DNA of 64,000 nt from Limnohabitans planktonicus II-D5. GTDB lineage: Bacteria; Pseudomonadota; Gammaproteobacteria; Burkholderiales; Burkholderiaceae_C. Numbering within the stretch: position 1 is the first letter of the stretch; each line of letters starts with the position of its first letter. A model generated the notes under the pieces. The model was not told where the DNA came from, searched no databases, and saw only the letters and a list, made by a program, of their open reading frames with translations. Below, in pieces: positions 18,476-32,749 of the stretch. Location: NCBI RefSeq assembly GCF_001270065.2, contig NZ_LFYT02000003.1, positions 62,001 through 126,000 on the forward strand, given 5' to 3'. Made by a program: the position numbers and the translations under genes.

Positions 18476-18538
18476 GGCCGGGGTGGTTGGAAGGCTCTTC
18501 AGGGTCTGATTTGTCAGGGTTTTCAACTAGTCCTCAGT

Positions 18539-18544
18539 TATAAT
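18539..18544 (+). promoter_or_regulatory. Probable -10 box of the carAB promoter
   Basis: A perfect TATAAT lies 128 bases before the carA start, in the 196-base gap after the methyltransferase gene. A TTGTCA upstream (18511-18516) is too far (22 bases) for an ideal -35. The leader of about 120 bases could hold pyrimidine or arginine control, but no clear palindrome was seen. Confidence 0.55.
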
Positions 18545-18671
18545 GAGAGGCTTTCCCGCATCAACCTGTACGCCACAGTCCATCCCAGGCCCATTCCTCG
18601 AACAAGCAGCCAAAAAGAGATCACATCTCTGGTGAGTGCTGAGGCGTACCCGAACTATTCCGGAGAACCCA

Positions 18672-19834
18672 GTGCTTTTGTCTCTTCAGGGAACCTTCCC
18701 GCCCGCCATCCTGGCGCTCGCAGACGGCACGGTCTTTATCGGCAACTCGATTGGAGCCACCGGCTCCACTGTCGGCGAAGTGGTGTTCAACACCTCTCTC
18801 ACCGGCTACCAGGAAATCCTCACTGACCCCAGCTATTGCCAGCAGATCGTCACCTTGACTTATCCGCACATTGGTAACTACGGCGTCAATGTGGAAGACA
18901 TCGAAGCCGATCAAGTCCATGCTGCTGGCTTGATCATCAAAGACTTGCCTTTGATCGCAAGCAACTTCCGTTCTGGCCAAACCTTGTCGGCTTATTTGAT
19001 TGATGCAGGTACGGTGGCCATTGCCAACATCGACACCCGTCAACTCACCCGTATCTTGCGTACCAAAGGCGCGCAAAATGGGGCGATTGTGGGCTTGGCC
19101 AAAGGTCAAGAAGTCACGCAGGCATTGATCAACCAAGCCTTAGCAGCCGCCAAGGCCGCGCCCCATATGGCAGGTCTCGATTTGGCACAAAAAGTGACCG
19201 TGGCCCAACCGTACGAGTGGACGCAAACCGAATGGAAGCTGGGGGAAGGCTACGGCAATTTGGCTGAACCCAAGTTCCACGTGGTGGCTTATGACTACGG
19301 CGTCAAGAAAAACATCTTGCGCATGTTGGCCCAGCGCGGTTGCAAAGTGACGGTGGTGCCAGCCAAGACCCCTGCAGCTGACGTGCTCAAACACAAGCCC
19401 GACGGCGTTTTCTTGTCGAACGGTCCTGGTGATCCGCAGCCTTGCGACTACGCCATTGCAGCAGCGGCCGAGCTGATCGAAACCGGCATCCCCACATTCG
19501 GCATTTGCCTGGGGCACCAGATCATGGCTTTGGCCAGCGGTGCCAAGACTTTCAAGATGAAGTTTGGCCACCACGGTGCCAATCACCCCGTGAAAGACCT
19601 TGACTCGGGGCGCGTGTCCATCACCAGCCAAAACCACGGTTTTGCGGTGGATGAAAAGTCCTTGCCTGCCAACTTGCGTGCCACACACTTGTCCTTGTTC
19701 GACGGCACTTTGCAGGGCCTGACCCGCACCGACAAGCCAGCTTTTTGCTTCCAAGGGCATCCTGAGGCATCGCCCGGCCCGCACGACATTGCTTACCTCT
19801 TTGACCGCTTCATCAATCTGATGGAGAAAAAATA

Positions 19835-19835
<1 letters not shown>
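18672..19835 (+). CDS. carA: Carbamoyl-phosphate synthase, small (glutaminase) subunit
   Basis: Hydrolyses glutamine and channels ammonia to CarB for carbamoyl phosphate, shared by arginine and pyrimidine synthesis. The N-terminal CPSase_sm domain has [18 protein letters not shown]; the C-terminal class I amidotransferase has the nucleophile Cys in [15 protein letters not shown] and the His/Glu pair in [14 protein letters not shown] chose the GTG at 18672, which has GGAG six bases before it and gives 387 residues ([19 protein letters not shown]). The frame is open up to 18636. The TAA stop overlaps the carB ATG by one base. Confidence 0.96.
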
Positions 19836-23095
<3,260 letters not shown>

Positions 23096-23140
23096 AGCCC
23101 CCGCCTTGCATTCAGGTGCAAGGCATAATGCAATTCACGA

Positions 23141-23173
23141 CCGCCGAGTTTCAACCCTCGGCGGTTTGCTTTT
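23141..23173 (+). terminator. Hairpin between carB and greA
   Basis: CCGCCGAG (23141-23148) pairs with CTCGGCGG (23157-23164) over 8 bp, followed by TTTGCTTTT. It probably ends the carAB message or attenuates read-through into greA, whose RBS (TTGGAGAAAAG) follows at once. A second perfect stem, CCTTGCA (23104-23110) with TGCAAGG (23117-23123), lies just upstream, and a CATAAT at 23124-23129 may be a -10 box for greA. Confidence 0.7.
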
Positions 23174-23185
23174 GGAGAAAAGAAC

Positions 23186-23662
23186 ATGTCAACCATCCCG
23201 ATCACAAAACGCGGCGCTGAAAAACTCAAGGACGAGTTGCATCGCCTCAAAACGGTCGACCGTCCCGGTGTGATTCAAGCCATTGCAGAAGCGCGCGCGC
23301 AGGGTGACCTGAGCGAAAACGCAGAGTACGATGCGGCCAAAGACCGTCAAGGCTTCATTGAAGGCCGGATTCAGGAAATCGAAGGCAAGCTGTCGGCCGC
23401 GCAGATCATTGACCCAGCGTCGGTGGATGCGGGTGGTCGCGTGGTGTTTGGCACCACCGTCGAACTCGAAGACGAGAGCTCTGGAGAGGCCGTGACCTAC
23501 CAGATCGTGGGCGAGGACGAAGCCGATTTGAAGCTGGGTTTGATCAACATCAGCAGCCCTATTGCCCGGGCCTTGATCGGCAAGGAAGAGGGCGATGTGG
23601 CCGAAGTGCAGGCCCCGGGCGGCGTGCGCCGTTACGAGATCGTGGGCGTGTCTTACGTTTAA
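23186..23662 (+). CDS. greA: Transcription elongation factor GreA
   Basis: Rescues backtracked RNA polymerase by stimulating transcript cleavage through its secondary channel. The 158-residue protein has the N-terminal coiled coil with [18 protein letters not shown], the acidic tip that reaches the active site, and a C-terminal FKBP-like domain with the [17 protein letters not shown] segment. TTTTGGAGAAAAG precedes the ATG. carB-greA linkage is common in Burkholderiales. Confidence 0.97.
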   Translation: MSTIPITKRGAEKLKDELHRLKTVDRPGVIQAIAEARAQGDLSENAEYDAAKDRQGFIEGRIQEIEGKLSAAQIIDPASVDAGGRVVFGTTVELEDESSGEAVTYQIVGEDEADLKLGLINISSPIARALIGKEEGDVAEVQAPGGVRRYEIVGVSYV

Positions 23663-23670
23663 GGCAAAAC

Positions 23671-23694
23671 AAAGGCCGCTGTCTAGCGGCCTTT
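23671..23694. terminator. Bidirectional terminator between greA and yhbY
   Basis: AAAGGCCGCT (23671-23680) pairs exactly with AGCGGCCTTT (23685-23694) around a GTCT loop. The A-rich left and T-rich right flanks allow use from both strands, fitting the convergent greA and yhbY genes. Confidence 0.8.
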
Positions 23695-23742
23695 GTAGGT
23701 GGTGCCAGCCCGATGCGGGCGCTGTCATTGAAGCCGGAGCTT

Positions 23743-24216
23743 TCAGTCGTGGCGGCCTTTTTTGACCGATTTTTGTTTGGGTTTGGCACGCTTGATCTGG
23801 CCGCCAGCGGCCAGGCGTTGGTTGCCCAGCACACGAACGGTTTTGACCTCGGGGCGCTGTCCGCCACGTGAGCTGTACTTGAGTATCTTGAAGTCGCGTG
23901 GTCCGGCTTTGCGGTCCTCGTCGTGCTCTTTGACTTTTTCGGGCTGTGGTCGCCAAAGGATCAGCAGTTTGCCGATGTGCTGGATGGGCGCTGCGTTAAG
24001 TTGGTCAGCCAGTTGAGCGAACATGGCTTCGCGTGCAGCGCGGTCATCGCCCAACACGCGGATCTTGATCAGGCCGTGGGCGTTCAGGGCCGCTTCGGTT
24101 TCCTTGACGACGGCAGGGGTCAGGCCATCGCCGCCGATCATGACGACCGGATCAAGGTGGTGGGCATCGGCGCGAAAAACTTTGCGCTCGGCAGGTGTAA
24201 GTTGTATTTGGGGCAT
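23743..24216 (-). CDS. yhbY: YhbY/CRM-domain RNA-binding protein with basic tail
   Basis: Ribosome-assembly-linked protein with a CRM domain that associates with the pre-50S particle. The core (residues 1-95) shows [31 protein letters not shown] and [13 protein letters not shown], the GxxG-type RNA-binding fold. The 157-residue protein is longer than the about 97-residue E. coli protein: a charged C-terminal extension of some 60 residues ends [13 protein letters not shown]. The ATG at 24216 is divergent from rlmE with only 31 bases between, so the two promoters must overlap. The frame is open further upstream but runs into rlmE. Confidence 0.9.
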   Translation of the reverse strand: MPQIQLTPAERKVFRADAHHLDPVVMIGGDGLTPAVVKETEAALNAHGLIKIRVLGDDRAAREAMFAQLADQLNAAPIQHIGKLLILWRPQPEKVKEHDEDRKAGPRDFKILKYSSRGGQRPEVKTVRVLGNQRLAAGGQIKRAKPKQKSVKKGRHD

Positions 24217-24247
24217 CCCCGTATTATCCCCGCAAGGACGCAAAAGA

Positions 24248-24910
24248 ATGAAAGTCAAAACTAAAAGTAAAAAGGTCAATAAAGCCTGGTTGAATGACCA
24301 TGTGAATGACACCTATGTGAAACTGGCCCTGAAAGAGGGTTACCGTGCGCGCGCTGCTTACAAATTGAAGGAAATCGACGAAACCCTGGGCCTGATTCGC
24401 CCAGGTGATTTGGTTGTTGACCTCGGATCTGCGCCGGGTGCCTGGAGCCAATACCTGCGCCGCCGTTTGTCGCCTGATGGCGCGGCGGTGGGTGAACTCA
24501 ACGGCAGCATCATCGCCCTGGACATTTTGCCGATGGCCCCTGTGGAAGGGGTGCATTTCATTCAGGGTGATTTCCGTGAAAACGAGGTGGCCGCCCAGTT
24601 GGAAGCGGCACTGCAGGGGCGACACGCCGATGTGGTGGTGTCTGATATGGCCCCCAACCTGTCGGGCATTGAATCGTCAGACGCTGCCCGCGTTCAGCAT
24701 TTGATCGAGTTGGCAGTCGAATTTGCTCAGAACCACATGAAGCCTCAAGGGGCCTTGGTGGTCAAGGTCTTTCATGGCAGTGGCTACAGCCAGATCGTCA
24801 AGATGTTCAAAGAGACATTCAAAGTGGTCAAACCCATCAAGCCCAAGTCATCACGCGACAAGTCCTCTGAGACGTTTTTGGTCGGCAGGGGCCTGATTCA
24901 TGGGGTTTGA
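24248..24910 (+). CDS. rlmE: 23S rRNA (uridine-2'-O)-methyltransferase RlmE (FtsJ)
   Basis: Methylates U2552 (E. coli numbering) in the 23S A-loop late in 50S assembly. The 220-residue Rossmann-fold protein has [15 protein letters not shown] (first catalytic Lys), the SAM motif [15 protein letters not shown], the catalytic Asp in [11 protein letters not shown] and the Lys in [10 protein letters not shown], with a final Glu in [10 protein letters not shown], the K-D-K-E tetrad. The ATG at 24248 matches the family start. The rlmE-ftsH order is conserved. Confidence 0.96.
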   Translation: MKVKTKSKKVNKAWLNDHVNDTYVKLALKEGYRARAAYKLKEIDETLGLIRPGDLVVDLGSAPGAWSQYLRRRLSPDGAAVGELNGSIIALDILPMAPVEGVHFIQGDFRENEVAAQLEAALQGRHADVVVSDMAPNLSGIESSDAARVQHLIELAVEFAQNHMKPQGALVVKVFHGSGYSQIVKMFKETFKVVKPIKPKSSRDKSSETFLVGRGLIHGV

Positions 24911-24941
24911 TGGTGAAAATCCTGCCTTTTCAAGGGCCAAA

Positions 24942-24964
24942 CCCTCATGCTTTTGTCATGAGGG
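24942..24964 (+). promoter_or_regulatory. Hairpin overlapping the likely ftsH promoter
   Basis: CCCTCATG (24942-24949) pairs with CATGAGGG (24957-24964), an 8-bp stem without a T-run. A plausible promoter overlaps it: TTGTCA at 24953-24958 and TAGAAT at 24978-24983, 19 bases apart, ending 33 bases before the ftsH start. The stem may act as an rlmE terminator or an operator; I cannot tell which. Confidence 0.4.
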
Positions 24965-25016
24965 CCTTCCACAGGCCTAGAATGAGAGCAGTCTTTATTT
25001 TCGATTGGAGCCTCTC

Positions 25017-26933
25017 TTGAATAACCCCTGGTTTTCCAAAATTGCCGTTTGGATGGTGATTGCCATGGTGCTGTTCACCTTGTTCAAGCAATTTGACAAC
25101 CGTGGTGTCGCAGGTGCGAGTGCCGTTGGCTATTCAGATTTTCTCGAAGAGGTTCGCGGTAACCGTATCAAGAGTGCCACCATTTCCGAGAGCCCTGGTG
25201 GCACCGAGATTTTGGCCATCACCAACGACGACCGCCGCATCAAAACGACGGCCACTTACCTCGACCGAGGTCTGGTCGGTGACCTGATCAACAGTGGTGT
25301 TAAGTTCGACGTCAAGCCCCGCGAGGAGGGCTCCTTGCTCATGACCTTGCTGGTCAGTTGGGGCCCGATGCTCCTCCTGATTGGTGTTTGGGTGTATTTC
25401 ATGCGCCAGATGCAAGGCGGCGGCAAAGGTGGAGCGTTCAGCTTCGGCAAGTCCAAGGCCCGTATGCTGGACGAAAACAACAACCAGGTCACCTTCGCTG
25501 ACGTGGCAGGTTGCGACGAGGCCAAAGAGGAAGTCAAGGAGGTTGTGGACTTCCTGAAAGACCCCCAGAAATTCCAGAAACTGGGTGGTCGCATTCCCCG
25601 TGGTTTGTTGTTGGTCGGCCCTCCTGGAACGGGTAAAACCCTGCTGGCCAAAGGCATCGCTGGAGAAGCCAAGGTGCCGTTCTTCAGCATCTCTGGTTCC
25701 GACTTTGTGGAAATGTTTGTCGGTGTTGGCGCTGCCCGTGTCCGTGACATGTTCGAAAACGCCAAAAAGAACGCCCCTTGCATCATCTTCATTGACGAGA
25801 TCGACGCGGTCGGTCGTCAGCGTGGCGCTGGCCTGGGCGGTGGTAACGACGAGCGTGAGCAAACCCTCAACCAGATGCTGGTCGAGATGGATGGCTTTGA
25901 AACGAATCTGGGTGTGATCGTGGTAGCGGCCACCAACCGCCCTGACATTCTGGACGCTGCCTTACTGCGTCCGGGTCGTTTTGACCGCCAGGTGTACGTG
26001 ACCTTGCCCGACATCCGTGGTCGTGAGCAGATTTTGAATGTGCACATGCGCAAAGTGCCCATTGGTCAGGACGTCAATGCCGGTGTGATCGCGCGTGGCA
26101 CGCCTGGCATGAGCGGTGCTGATTTGGCCAACCTGTGCAACGAAGCGGCTTTGATGGCAGCCCGTCGTAACGCCCGTGTGGTCGAGATGGTCGACTTTGA
26201 AAAGGCCAAGGACAAAATCCTGATGGGCCCTGAGCGCAAAAGTATGGTCATGCCCGAGCATGAGCGTCGCAACACGGCTTATCACGAAGCGGGTCATGCC
26301 TTGATTGGCAAGTTGCTGCCCAAGTGCGATCCAGTCCACAAGGTCACCATCATCCCCCGAGGCCGTGCCCTGGGTGTGACGATGAGCCTGCCTGAGCAAG
26401 ACCGATACAGTTACGACAAGGAATTCATGCTGAACCAGATCAGCATGCTCTTCGGTGGCCGTATTGCCGAGGAGGTGTTCATGCACCAGATGACCACGGG
26501 TGCCAGCAATGACTTCGAGCGGGCCACATCCATCGCCCGTGACATGGTGATGCGTTACGGCATGACTGATGCCCTGGGTCCGATGGTCTATGCCGAGAAT
26601 GAAGGCGAAGTGTTTTTGGGCCGATCAGTCACCAAGACCACCAACATGAGCGAGTCCACCATGCAAAAAGTGGACATGGAAGTGCGCCGAATCATTGATG
26701 AACAGTACAAACTGGCCCGCAGTCTGATCGAAGAGCACAGTGCCCAGATGCATGCCATGGCCAAAGCTTTGCTCGAATGGGAAACCATCGACAAGGACCA
26801 GATCGATGACATCATGGCTGGACGTGATCCATTGCCTCCCAAGGACTGGACGCCCCGCACGCCTCCCTCAGGTGGCAATAGCGGTGGCGGTACACCGGGT
26901 GTGCAACCGGAGCCAGCCACGACGGCGGCTTGA
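25017..26933 (+). CDS. ftsH: ATP-dependent zinc metalloprotease FtsH
   Basis: Hexameric inner-membrane AAA+ protease that degrades misassembled membrane proteins, sigma-32 and LpxC, and so helps set lipopolysaccharide levels. The 638-residue protein has two membrane helices (about 5-22 and 105-125) around a small periplasmic domain, Walker [15 protein letters not shown] near residue 200, Walker [13 protein letters not shown], second-region-of-homology [19 protein letters not shown], and the zinc site [10 protein letters not shown] near residue 423. I chose the TTG at 25017 ([11 protein letters not shown]) with GGAG eight bases upstream; a TTG at 25005 is less likely. The tail is Pro/Gly-rich. 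Confidence 0.97.
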   Translation: MNNPWFSKIAVWMVIAMVLFTLFKQFDNRGVAGASAVGYSDFLEEVRGNRIKSATISESPGGTEILAITNDDRRIKTTATYLDRGLVGDLINSGVKFDVKPREEGSLLMTLLVSWGPMLLLIGVWVYFMRQMQGGGKGGAFSFGKSKARMLDENNNQVTFADVAGCDEAKEEVKEVVDFLKDPQKFQKLGGRIPRGLLLVGPPGTGKTLLAKGIAGEAKVPFFSISGSDFVEMFVGVGAARVRDMFENAKKNAPCIIFIDEIDAVGRQRGAGLGGGNDEREQTLNQMLVEMDGFETNLGVIVVAATNRPDILDAALLRPGRFDRQVYVTLPDIRGREQILNVHMRKVPIGQDVNAGVIARGTPGMSGADLANLCNEAALMAARRNARVVEMVDFEKAKDKILMGPERKSMVMPEHERRNTAYHEAGHALIGKLLPKCDPVHKVTIIPRGRALGVTMSLPEQDRYSYDKEFMLNQISMLFGGRIAEEVFMHQMTTGASNDFERATSIARDMVMRYGMTDALGPMVYAENEGEVFLGRSVTKTTNMSESTMQKVDMEVRRIIDEQYKLARSLIEEHSAQMHAMAKALLEWETIDKDQIDDIMAGRDPLPPKDWTPRTPPSGGNSGGGTPGVQPEPATTAA

Positions 26934-26958
26934 TTTTCAAGTCCGTTGTTCAAAAGAG

Positions 26959-26980
26959 CGGGGCCTTAGGCCCCGTTTTT
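26959..26980 (+). terminator. Rho-independent terminator after ftsH
   Basis: CGGGGCC (26959-26965) pairs with GGCCCCG (26969-26975) around a TTA loop, followed by TTTTT. It lies 17 bases before the folP start, so folP depends on read-through or its own promoter. Confidence 0.82.
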
Positions 26981-26996
26981 CATGGGAAGAACTTTG

Positions 26997-27881
26997 ATGC
27001 CATCCACACCCTTGTCGCCGCCATCCGTCAATCACTGGCAAACCTCGCGTTTTGACTTGGAGTTGACGCAGCCTTTGGTGATGGGCATTGTCAATGTCAC
27101 GCCAGATTCATTTTCCGATGGCGGGCTGCATGCTGAGACCTCACAGGCTCTGCGCCACGCCGAACAACTGCTGCGCGAGGGGGCGGACATCTTGGACATC
27201 GGTGCAGAATCCACGCGTCCTGGCGCTGTCGTTGTGCCCTTGGAACAAGAATTGGCACGGCTTGAGCCCTTGTTGCGCGAAGCGGTGCGCTGGCAGGTTC
27301 CCATTTCTGTGGACACTTACAAACCCGAAGTGATGCAGGTTTGCCTGGACTGGGGTGTCGACATCGTCAATGACATTTGGGCTTTGCGTCAGCCTGGCGC
27401 TCAGCAAGTGGTTGCGGCTCACCCCAGGTGTGGCGTGTGTTTGATGCACATGCACCGGGACCCCCAGACCATGCAAGTTCAACCGATGACGGGTGATGTG
27501 TTGTTCGAGGTGGATGCCTTTTTGCGTGACCGTGTGAACGCCTTGCTGGATTTGGGTGTTTCGGCATCCCGAGTTGTGCTGGACCCCGGCATTGGCTTTG
27601 GCAAAACCGTAGCGCAGAATTTTCAGATCCTGGCCAGACAATCCGATTTGTTGCACTTGGGTTTTCCGATCTTGGCCGGATGGTCCCGCAAATCTGCCCT
27701 GGGGGCCGCACTTGCGCAAGACGGACTGGTGCCAGAACCTGCGCAAAGACAAGTAGCCAGCGTGGCTGCTGCATTGATGGCGGTGGAGCGAGGTGCTTCG
27801 GTGCTCAGAGTGCATGACGTCAAGTACACGGTGGATGCTCTCAAAATTTGGCTCGCCATGCATCAGCAAACCAGCGCCTGA
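26997..27881 (+). CDS. folP: Dihydropteroate synthase
   Basis: Condenses 6-hydroxymethyl-dihydropterin diphosphate with p-aminobenzoate in folate synthesis; the sulfonamide target. The 294-residue TIM barrel has the two signatures [17 protein letters not shown] and [15 protein letters not shown], plus [13 protein letters not shown] and the late GWSRKSALG loop. The ATG at 26997 has GGAAG eight bases before it; another ATG at 26982 sits in the terminator tail and is unlikely. The ftsH-folP-glmM order is conserved. Confidence 0.96.
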   Translation: MPSTPLSPPSVNHWQTSRFDLELTQPLVMGIVNVTPDSFSDGGLHAETSQALRHAEQLLREGADILDIGAESTRPGAVVVPLEQELARLEPLLREAVRWQVPISVDTYKPEVMQVCLDWGVDIVNDIWALRQPGAQQVVAAHPRCGVCLMHMHRDPQTMQVQPMTGDVLFEVDAFLRDRVNALLDLGVSASRVVLDPGIGFGKTVAQNFQILARQSDLLHLGFPILAGWSRKSALGAALAQDGLVPEPAQRQVASVAAALMAVERGASVLRVHDVKYTVDALKIWLAMHQQTSA

Positions 27882-27969
27882 TCAAACGCAGGGCCTGAAG
27901 TCGTCAGTTTTGGAGCTTGTTGGGACGGCTAGAATTCCGGCACTCAATACACAATTCAGGATCATTCAG

Positions 27970-29298
27970 ATGGCACGTCAATATTTCGGGACCGACGGCA
28001 TTCGTGGCACGGTGGGCCAAAGCCCCATCACGCCCGATTTCATCTTGCGTTTGGCGCATGCCGTGGGCCGTGTATTGAAATCCCAAGAGGCGCACCCCAC
28101 CGTGTTGATCGGTAAAGACACCCGCATATCCGGTTACATGCTGGAAAGTGCCTTGGAGTCGGGCTTCAATTCTGCGGGGGTGGATGTCGTTTTGTTGGGG
28201 CCGGTTCCTACTCCTGCCGTGGCTTACCTGACCCGTGCGCAGCGCGCTTCACTGGGGGTTGTCATCAGTGCAAGTCACAACCCCTTTGCCGACAACGGGA
28301 TCAAATTTTTCAGCGCTCAAGGTAAAAAGTTGTCAGACACTTGGGAAGAGACCGTGGAAGCGACCTTGCTGGAGGCGCCTGTTTGGGTGGACTCTGCTGC
28401 ACTGGGTAAAACCCGCCGCTTGGACGATGCAGCAGGCCGGTACATTGAATTTTGCAAGAGCACTTTTTCGAACGACTTGACGCTCAAGGGCCTGAAGATC
28501 GTGGTGGATGCTGCGCATGGTGCGGCCTACCAAATCGCCCCGAAGGTCTTTCATGAATTGGGAGCTGAGGTCATCGCCATCGGCTGCTCGCCCGATGGGT
28601 TAAATATCAACAAAGAAGTGGGTGCCACGCATCCTGCGGCATTGGTTCAGGCTGTGAAAGACCATCGAGCCGATTACGGCATTGCTTTGGATGGCGATGC
28701 CGACCGCCTGCAGTTTGTGGACGCGAGCGGGCGTTTGTTCAATGGCGATGAACTCTTGTATTTGATGGTGGCTGACCGCTTGGCCCGCGACGAAGCCGTA
28801 CCGGGTGCGGTGGGCACTTTGATGACCAACTTGGCGGTCGAAGTCGCTCTCAAGCAGCGTGGCGTGGAGTTTGTGCGGGCCAAAGTAGGTGACCGCTATG
28901 TGCTCGAGGTCTTGCACGACAAAGGCTGGTTGCTGGGGGGCGAGGGCTCTGGCCATTTGTTGGCTCTGGACAAGCACACCACTGGCGATGGTCTGGTCAG
29001 TGCCTTGCAAGTGTTGCAGGCTTGTGTGGGCAGCGGCAAGACCATGTCGCAATTGCTGGAGGGCATCACGCTGTTCCCTCAAACCCTCATCAATGTCCGC
29101 TTGGCCCCCGGTTTTGACTGGCAAGGTCACCAGCCTTTGTGGGATGCCACACGCAATGCAGAAGCCGAGCTGGGCGATTCGGGTCGGGTCTTGATCCGTG
29201 CCAGTGGCACCGAGCCTTTGGTGCGCGTCATGGTCGAGGCACGCGATGCGGTACAAGCGCGCGAATGTGCCCAACGCATCGCAGCGACTCTTTCTTGA
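27970..29298 (+). CDS. glmM: Phosphoglucosamine mutase
   Basis: Interconverts glucosamine-6-phosphate and glucosamine-1-phosphate, feeding UDP-GlcNAc for peptidoglycan and lipid A. The 442-residue phosphohexomutase begins [15 protein letters not shown] after the Met, with the phospho-serine loop [19 protein letters not shown], the metal loop [13 protein letters not shown], the sugar-binding GEGSGHLL and the C-terminal phosphate site [13 protein letters not shown]. The frame is open upstream, but the ATG at 27970 matches the family. A TAGAAT at 27930-27935 could be its -10 box. Confidence 0.97.
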   Translation: MARQYFGTDGIRGTVGQSPITPDFILRLAHAVGRVLKSQEAHPTVLIGKDTRISGYMLESALESGFNSAGVDVVLLGPVPTPAVAYLTRAQRASLGVVISASHNPFADNGIKFFSAQGKKLSDTWEETVEATLLEAPVWVDSAALGKTRRLDDAAGRYIEFCKSTFSNDLTLKGLKIVVDAAHGAAYQIAPKVFHELGAEVIAIGCSPDGLNINKEVGATHPAALVQAVKDHRADYGIALDGDADRLQFVDASGRLFNGDELLYLMVADRLARDEAVPGAVGTLMTNLAVEVALKQRGVEFVRAKVGDRYVLEVLHDKGWLLGGEGSGHLLALDKHTTGDGLVSALQVLQACVGSGKTMSQLLEGITLFPQTLINVRLAPGFDWQGHQPLWDATRNAEAELGDSGRVLIRASGTEPLVRVMVEARDAVQARECAQRIAATLS

Positions 29299-29368
29299 TG
29301 TCTGCCACTTGCCCCTGATGGGCTCATTGTTGGTGTGCGAGTGGACTGGATGCAGGTGTTATCCAGCT

Positions 29369-30190
29369 TCAGTAGACCAGCCGCTCCGGCTTGATTTCTT
29401 GCAAGATGGTGGTCGCAATTTCTTCGATTGACTTGGTTGTTGTCGACAGCCAGCGGATGCCCGAGCGGCGCATCATCGCCTCTGCTTCCGAGACTTCCAT
29501 GCGGCAGTTTTCAATGCTGGCGTAACGCGAATTGGGGCGCCGTTCGGCGCGTATCTCGGCCAAACGGTCCGGGTGAATGCTCAGGCCGAAAATCTTTTTA
29601 CGGTGCGGCACCAAAGCCGGTGGCAATTGGCGGCGGTCAAAGTCTTCTGGAATCAAAGGGTAGTTGGCGGCTTTGAGGCCGTGCTGCATGGCCAGGTAAA
29701 GGCTGGTGGGGGTTTTTCCGCTGCGGCTCACGCCCACCAATATCACCTCGGCCGACTCCAGATCGCGGTTGGATTGCCCATCGTCATGTGCCAGAGAGAA
29801 GTTGATGGCCTCGATCCTGTCGTGGTATTCCTTGCTTTTGCTCACATCCGAAAAGCGACCCACTCGGTGGTGGGATTTGATGCCCAGCTCGTTTTCAAGC
29901 GGATTCACAAACGTTCCAAACATGTCCAGCAGCATGCCTTGGCAGTGCTCTTGCAAAACCTTGAGCACATCCATGTTCACCAAGGTGGTGAACACGATGG
30001 GTTTCTTGCCTTCTGTTTCGCCCGTGTGGTTGATCTTCCGCACGGCTTGGTGCGCTTTGTCGATGGTGTCGGTGAAGGGCAATCGCACATGTCGGGTTTT
30101 CATGTCGAACTGGGCCAGGATGGCGTTGCCAAAAGTCTCTGCCGTGATGCCCGTGCCGTCAGAGACGAAAAAAACAGTGCGTTTTGACAT
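29369..30190 (-). CDS. ppsR: PEP synthetase regulatory protein (bifunctional kinase/pyrophosphorylase)
   Basis: ADP-dependent kinase and phosphate-dependent pyrophosphorylase that switches PEP synthase off and on by phosphorylating a Thr next to the catalytic His. The 273-residue DUF299 protein opens [19 protein letters not shown] and has the P-loop-like [15 protein letters not shown] near residue 150. The ATG at 30190 is preferred over an upstream in-frame ATG (30208). It is divergent from ppsA, its target, with a 146-base shared control region. Confidence 0.95.
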   Translation of the reverse strand: MSKRTVFFVSDGTGITAETFGNAILAQFDMKTRHVRLPFTDTIDKAHQAVRKINHTGETEGKKPIVFTTLVNMDVLKVLQEHCQGMLLDMFGTFVNPLENELGIKSHHRVGRFSDVSKSKEYHDRIEAINFSLAHDDGQSNRDLESAEVILVGVSRSGKTPTSLYLAMQHGLKAANYPLIPEDFDRRQLPPALVPHRKKIFGLSIHPDRLAEIRAERRPNSRYASIENCRMEVSEAEAMMRRSGIRWLSTTTKSIEEIATTILQEIKPERLVY

Positions 30191-30213
30191 GCTTGTAACT
30201 TTTTTCAAATGCG

Positions 30214-30236
30214 GGGGTCAACAAGACCCCTAAAAT
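30214..30236. promoter_or_regulatory. Hairpin and possible ppsA -10 box in the ppsR-ppsA divergent region
   Basis: GGGGTC (30214-30219) and GACCCC (30225-30230) form a perfect 6-bp stem around AACAA. It is directly followed by TAAAAT (30231-30236), a fair -10 box for ppsA. The palindrome lies where a repressor or activator could act on both divergent genes. Confidence 0.35.
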
Positions 30237-30336
30237 GAATCGATTATCCATCGTGGTCAGCTCGGGGTTCCATTCCAAGAACAACAAAAACCCTGACCTG
30301 TGACTCTGGAGCCCGGTTTTAACTTTGGAGCTTTGC

Positions 30337-32727
30337 ATGTCTGATCTTTTCAACGAGACCGCTTTGGTCGTTCCCTTTGAGCTTTTGCGCATGACCGATG
30401 TCGAGTCGGTCGGCGGCAAAAACGCCAGCTTGGGGGAGATGATTTCCCAGCTGCCTTCGGGCGTGCGCGTGCCCACGGGCTTTGCCACCACCGCCCACGC
30501 CTTTCGCCAGTTTTTGGCGTTTGGCGGCCTGACCGAGCGCATCAATGCCCGACTCGATGTGCTGGACACCGAGGACGTGCGCGCTTTGGCTGCAGCAGGT
30601 GCCGAAATCCGCGCCATGGTTGAAGCCCAACCTTTCCCGGCCGATCTGGAACAAGCCATCCGCGCAGAATTTGTGCGACTGCAGGGCGGTCATCCCGAGG
30701 CCTCATTTGCGGTGCGCTCTTCAGCCACAGCCGAAGATTTGCCCGATGCTTCCTTTGCCGGGCAACAAGAAACCTTCTTGAACGTGGTCGGCATCGACGA
30801 TGTACTGCACAAGATGAAAGAGGTGTTCGCCTCTTTGTACAACGACCGCGCCATCAGTTACCGCGTGCACAAGGGTTTTGCCCACGCCGATGTGGCCTTG
30901 TCGGCGGGGGTGCAGCGCATGGTGCGCTCTGATCTCGGTGCGGCGGGCGTCATGTTCACCATCGACACTGAGTCGGGCTTTGAAGACGTGGTGTTCATCA
31001 CCTCCAGTTACGGCCTGGGCGAAACGGTGGTGCAGGGCGCGGTGAACCCTGATGAGTTTTATGTGCACAAGCCGATGCTGGCCGCGGGCAAGCGCTGCGT
31101 GATCCGCCGCAACCTGGGCTCCAAACTGATCGAGATGGTGTTCGCCACCTCCGAAGAAAAGGCTGCGTCGGGCAAGCTGGTCAAAACCACCGACGTGCCC
31201 ACCGAACTGCGCAACCGCTACAGCCTGACCGATGACGAGGTCGAGCAATTGGCCCGCTATGCGGTGGTGATCGAACAGCATTACGGCCGCCCCATGGACA
31301 TCGAGTGGGGCAAAGACGGCACTGACGGCTTGCTCTACATCTTGCAAGCACGCCCCGAGACCGTGAAAAGCCAGGCCAAAGGCACGCCCGAGTTGCGTTA
31401 CAAGCTCAAAGGCAAAAGCGCCATCCTGGCCGAGGGCAGGGCGATTGGCCAAAAGATCGGCACGGGTCCGGTGCGCTTGGTCCACCACATCAGCGAAATG
31501 GACAAGGTCCAGCCTGGCGATGTGCTGGTGACCGACATGACCGACCCGAACTGGGAGCCGGTCATGAAGCGTGCGAGCGCCATTGTCACCAACCGGGGCG
31601 GGCGCACCTGCCACGCCGCCATCATTGCCCGCGAGCTGGGCATTCCGGCAGTGGTGGGTTGCGGCAACGCCACCGAACAATTGACGGAGGGTACGCTGGT
31701 CACCGTCAGCTGCGCCGAGGGCGATACCGGCCACATTTACGACGGCTTGCTGGAAACCGAGATCAGCGAGATCCAGCGCGGCGTGCTGCCTGAGATCAAG
31801 ACCAAGATCATGATGAACGTGGGCAACCCCCAGCTGGCCTTTGACTTTGCCCAGCTGCCCAATGCAGGCGTGGGCTTGGCCCGTCTGGAATTCATCATCA
31901 ACAACAACATTGGCGTGCATCCCAAGGCCATCCTGGACTACCCCGCCATCGACGCCGATCTGAAAAAAGCCGTGGAATCTGTGGCCCGTGGCCACGCTTC
32001 TCCCCGAGCTTTTTACGTCGACAAGGTCGCCGAAGGTGTGGCCAGCATCGCGGCTGCTTTCTGGCCCAAGCCGGTCATCGTGCGTTTGTCGGACTTCAAG
32101 AGCAACGAATACCGCAAGCTCATTGGCGGCAGCCGTTATGAGCCTGAAGAAGAAAACCCGATGCTGGGTTTCCGTGGTGCAGCACGGTATATCAGCCGCG
32201 ATTTTGGAGAAGCTTTTGCCATGGAGTGCGAAGCCCTCAAACGCGTTCGCGGTGAGATGGGCCTGACCAATGTTCAGATCATGGTGCCCTTTGTGCGCAC
32301 CTTGGGCCAAGCCGAAAAGGTCACCCAACTGCTGGCCAGCCAAGGCTTGCGCCGAGGCGAAGAGGGCCTCAAGGTCATCATGATGTGTGAAGTGCCGAGC
32401 AATGCCATCCTGGCCGAGCAGTTCCTCGAGTTCTTCGACGGCTTCTCGATTGGCTCGAACGATCTGACGCAGCTGACTTTGGGTCTCGACCGCGATTCGG
32501 GCATGGAGCTGCTGGCGGCTGATTTTGACGAACGCGATCCGGCGGTCACGGCCTTGATCGCGCAAGCCATCAAAGCCTGCTTGGCGCAGGGCAAATACAT
32601 CGGCATTTGCGGTCAGGGCCCCTCGGACCATCCGGACTTTGCGCATTGGTTGATGGACCAGGGCATCAGCTCGATCTCGCTGAACCCGGACACCGTGATC
32701 GAGACCTGGACCAATCTGGGCAATTGA
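30337..32727 (+). CDS. ppsA: Phosphoenolpyruvate synthase
   Basis: Makes PEP from pyruvate and ATP (releasing AMP and phosphate), needed for gluconeogenesis from three-carbon substrates. The 796-residue protein has the N-terminal ATP-grasp domain ([37 protein letters not shown]), the swivelling phosphohistidine domain with [17 protein letters not shown] (His near residue 426, preceded by the Thr that PpsR modifies), and the PEP-utilising TIM barrel with [17 protein letters not shown]. The ATG at 30337 has TTGGAG upstream. Confidence 0.97.
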   Translation: MSDLFNETALVVPFELLRMTDVESVGGKNASLGEMISQLPSGVRVPTGFATTAHAFRQFLAFGGLTERINARLDVLDTEDVRALAAAGAEIRAMVEAQPFPADLEQAIRAEFVRLQGGHPEASFAVRSSATAEDLPDASFAGQQETFLNVVGIDDVLHKMKEVFASLYNDRAISYRVHKGFAHADVALSAGVQRMVRSDLGAAGVMFTIDTESGFEDVVFITSSYGLGETVVQGAVNPDEFYVHKPMLAAGKRCVIRRNLGSKLIEMVFATSEEKAASGKLVKTTDVPTELRNRYSLTDDEVEQLARYAVVIEQHYGRPMDIEWGKDGTDGLLYILQARPETVKSQAKGTPELRYKLKGKSAILAEGRAIGQKIGTGPVRLVHHISEMDKVQPGDVLVTDMTDPNWEPVMKRASAIVTNRGGRTCHAAIIARELGIPAVVGCGNATEQLTEGTLVTVSCAEGDTGHIYDGLLETEISEIQRGVLPEIKTKIMMNVGNPQLAFDFAQLPNAGVGLARLEFIINNNIGVHPKAILDYPAIDADLKKAVESVARGHASPRAFYVDKVAEGVASIAAAFWPKPVIVRLSDFKSNEYRKLIGGSRYEPEEENPMLGFRGAARYISRDFGEAFAMECEALKRVRGEMGLTNVQIMVPFVRTLGQAEKVTQLLASQGLRRGEEGLKVIMMCEVPSNAILAEQFLEFFDGFSIGSNDLTQLTLGLDRDSGMELLAADFDERDPAVTALIAQAIKACLAQGKYIGICGQGPSDHPDFAHWLMDQGISSISLNPDTVIETWTNLGN

Positions 32728-32749
32728 TGCGGCAACCCAAGCCCTTGCG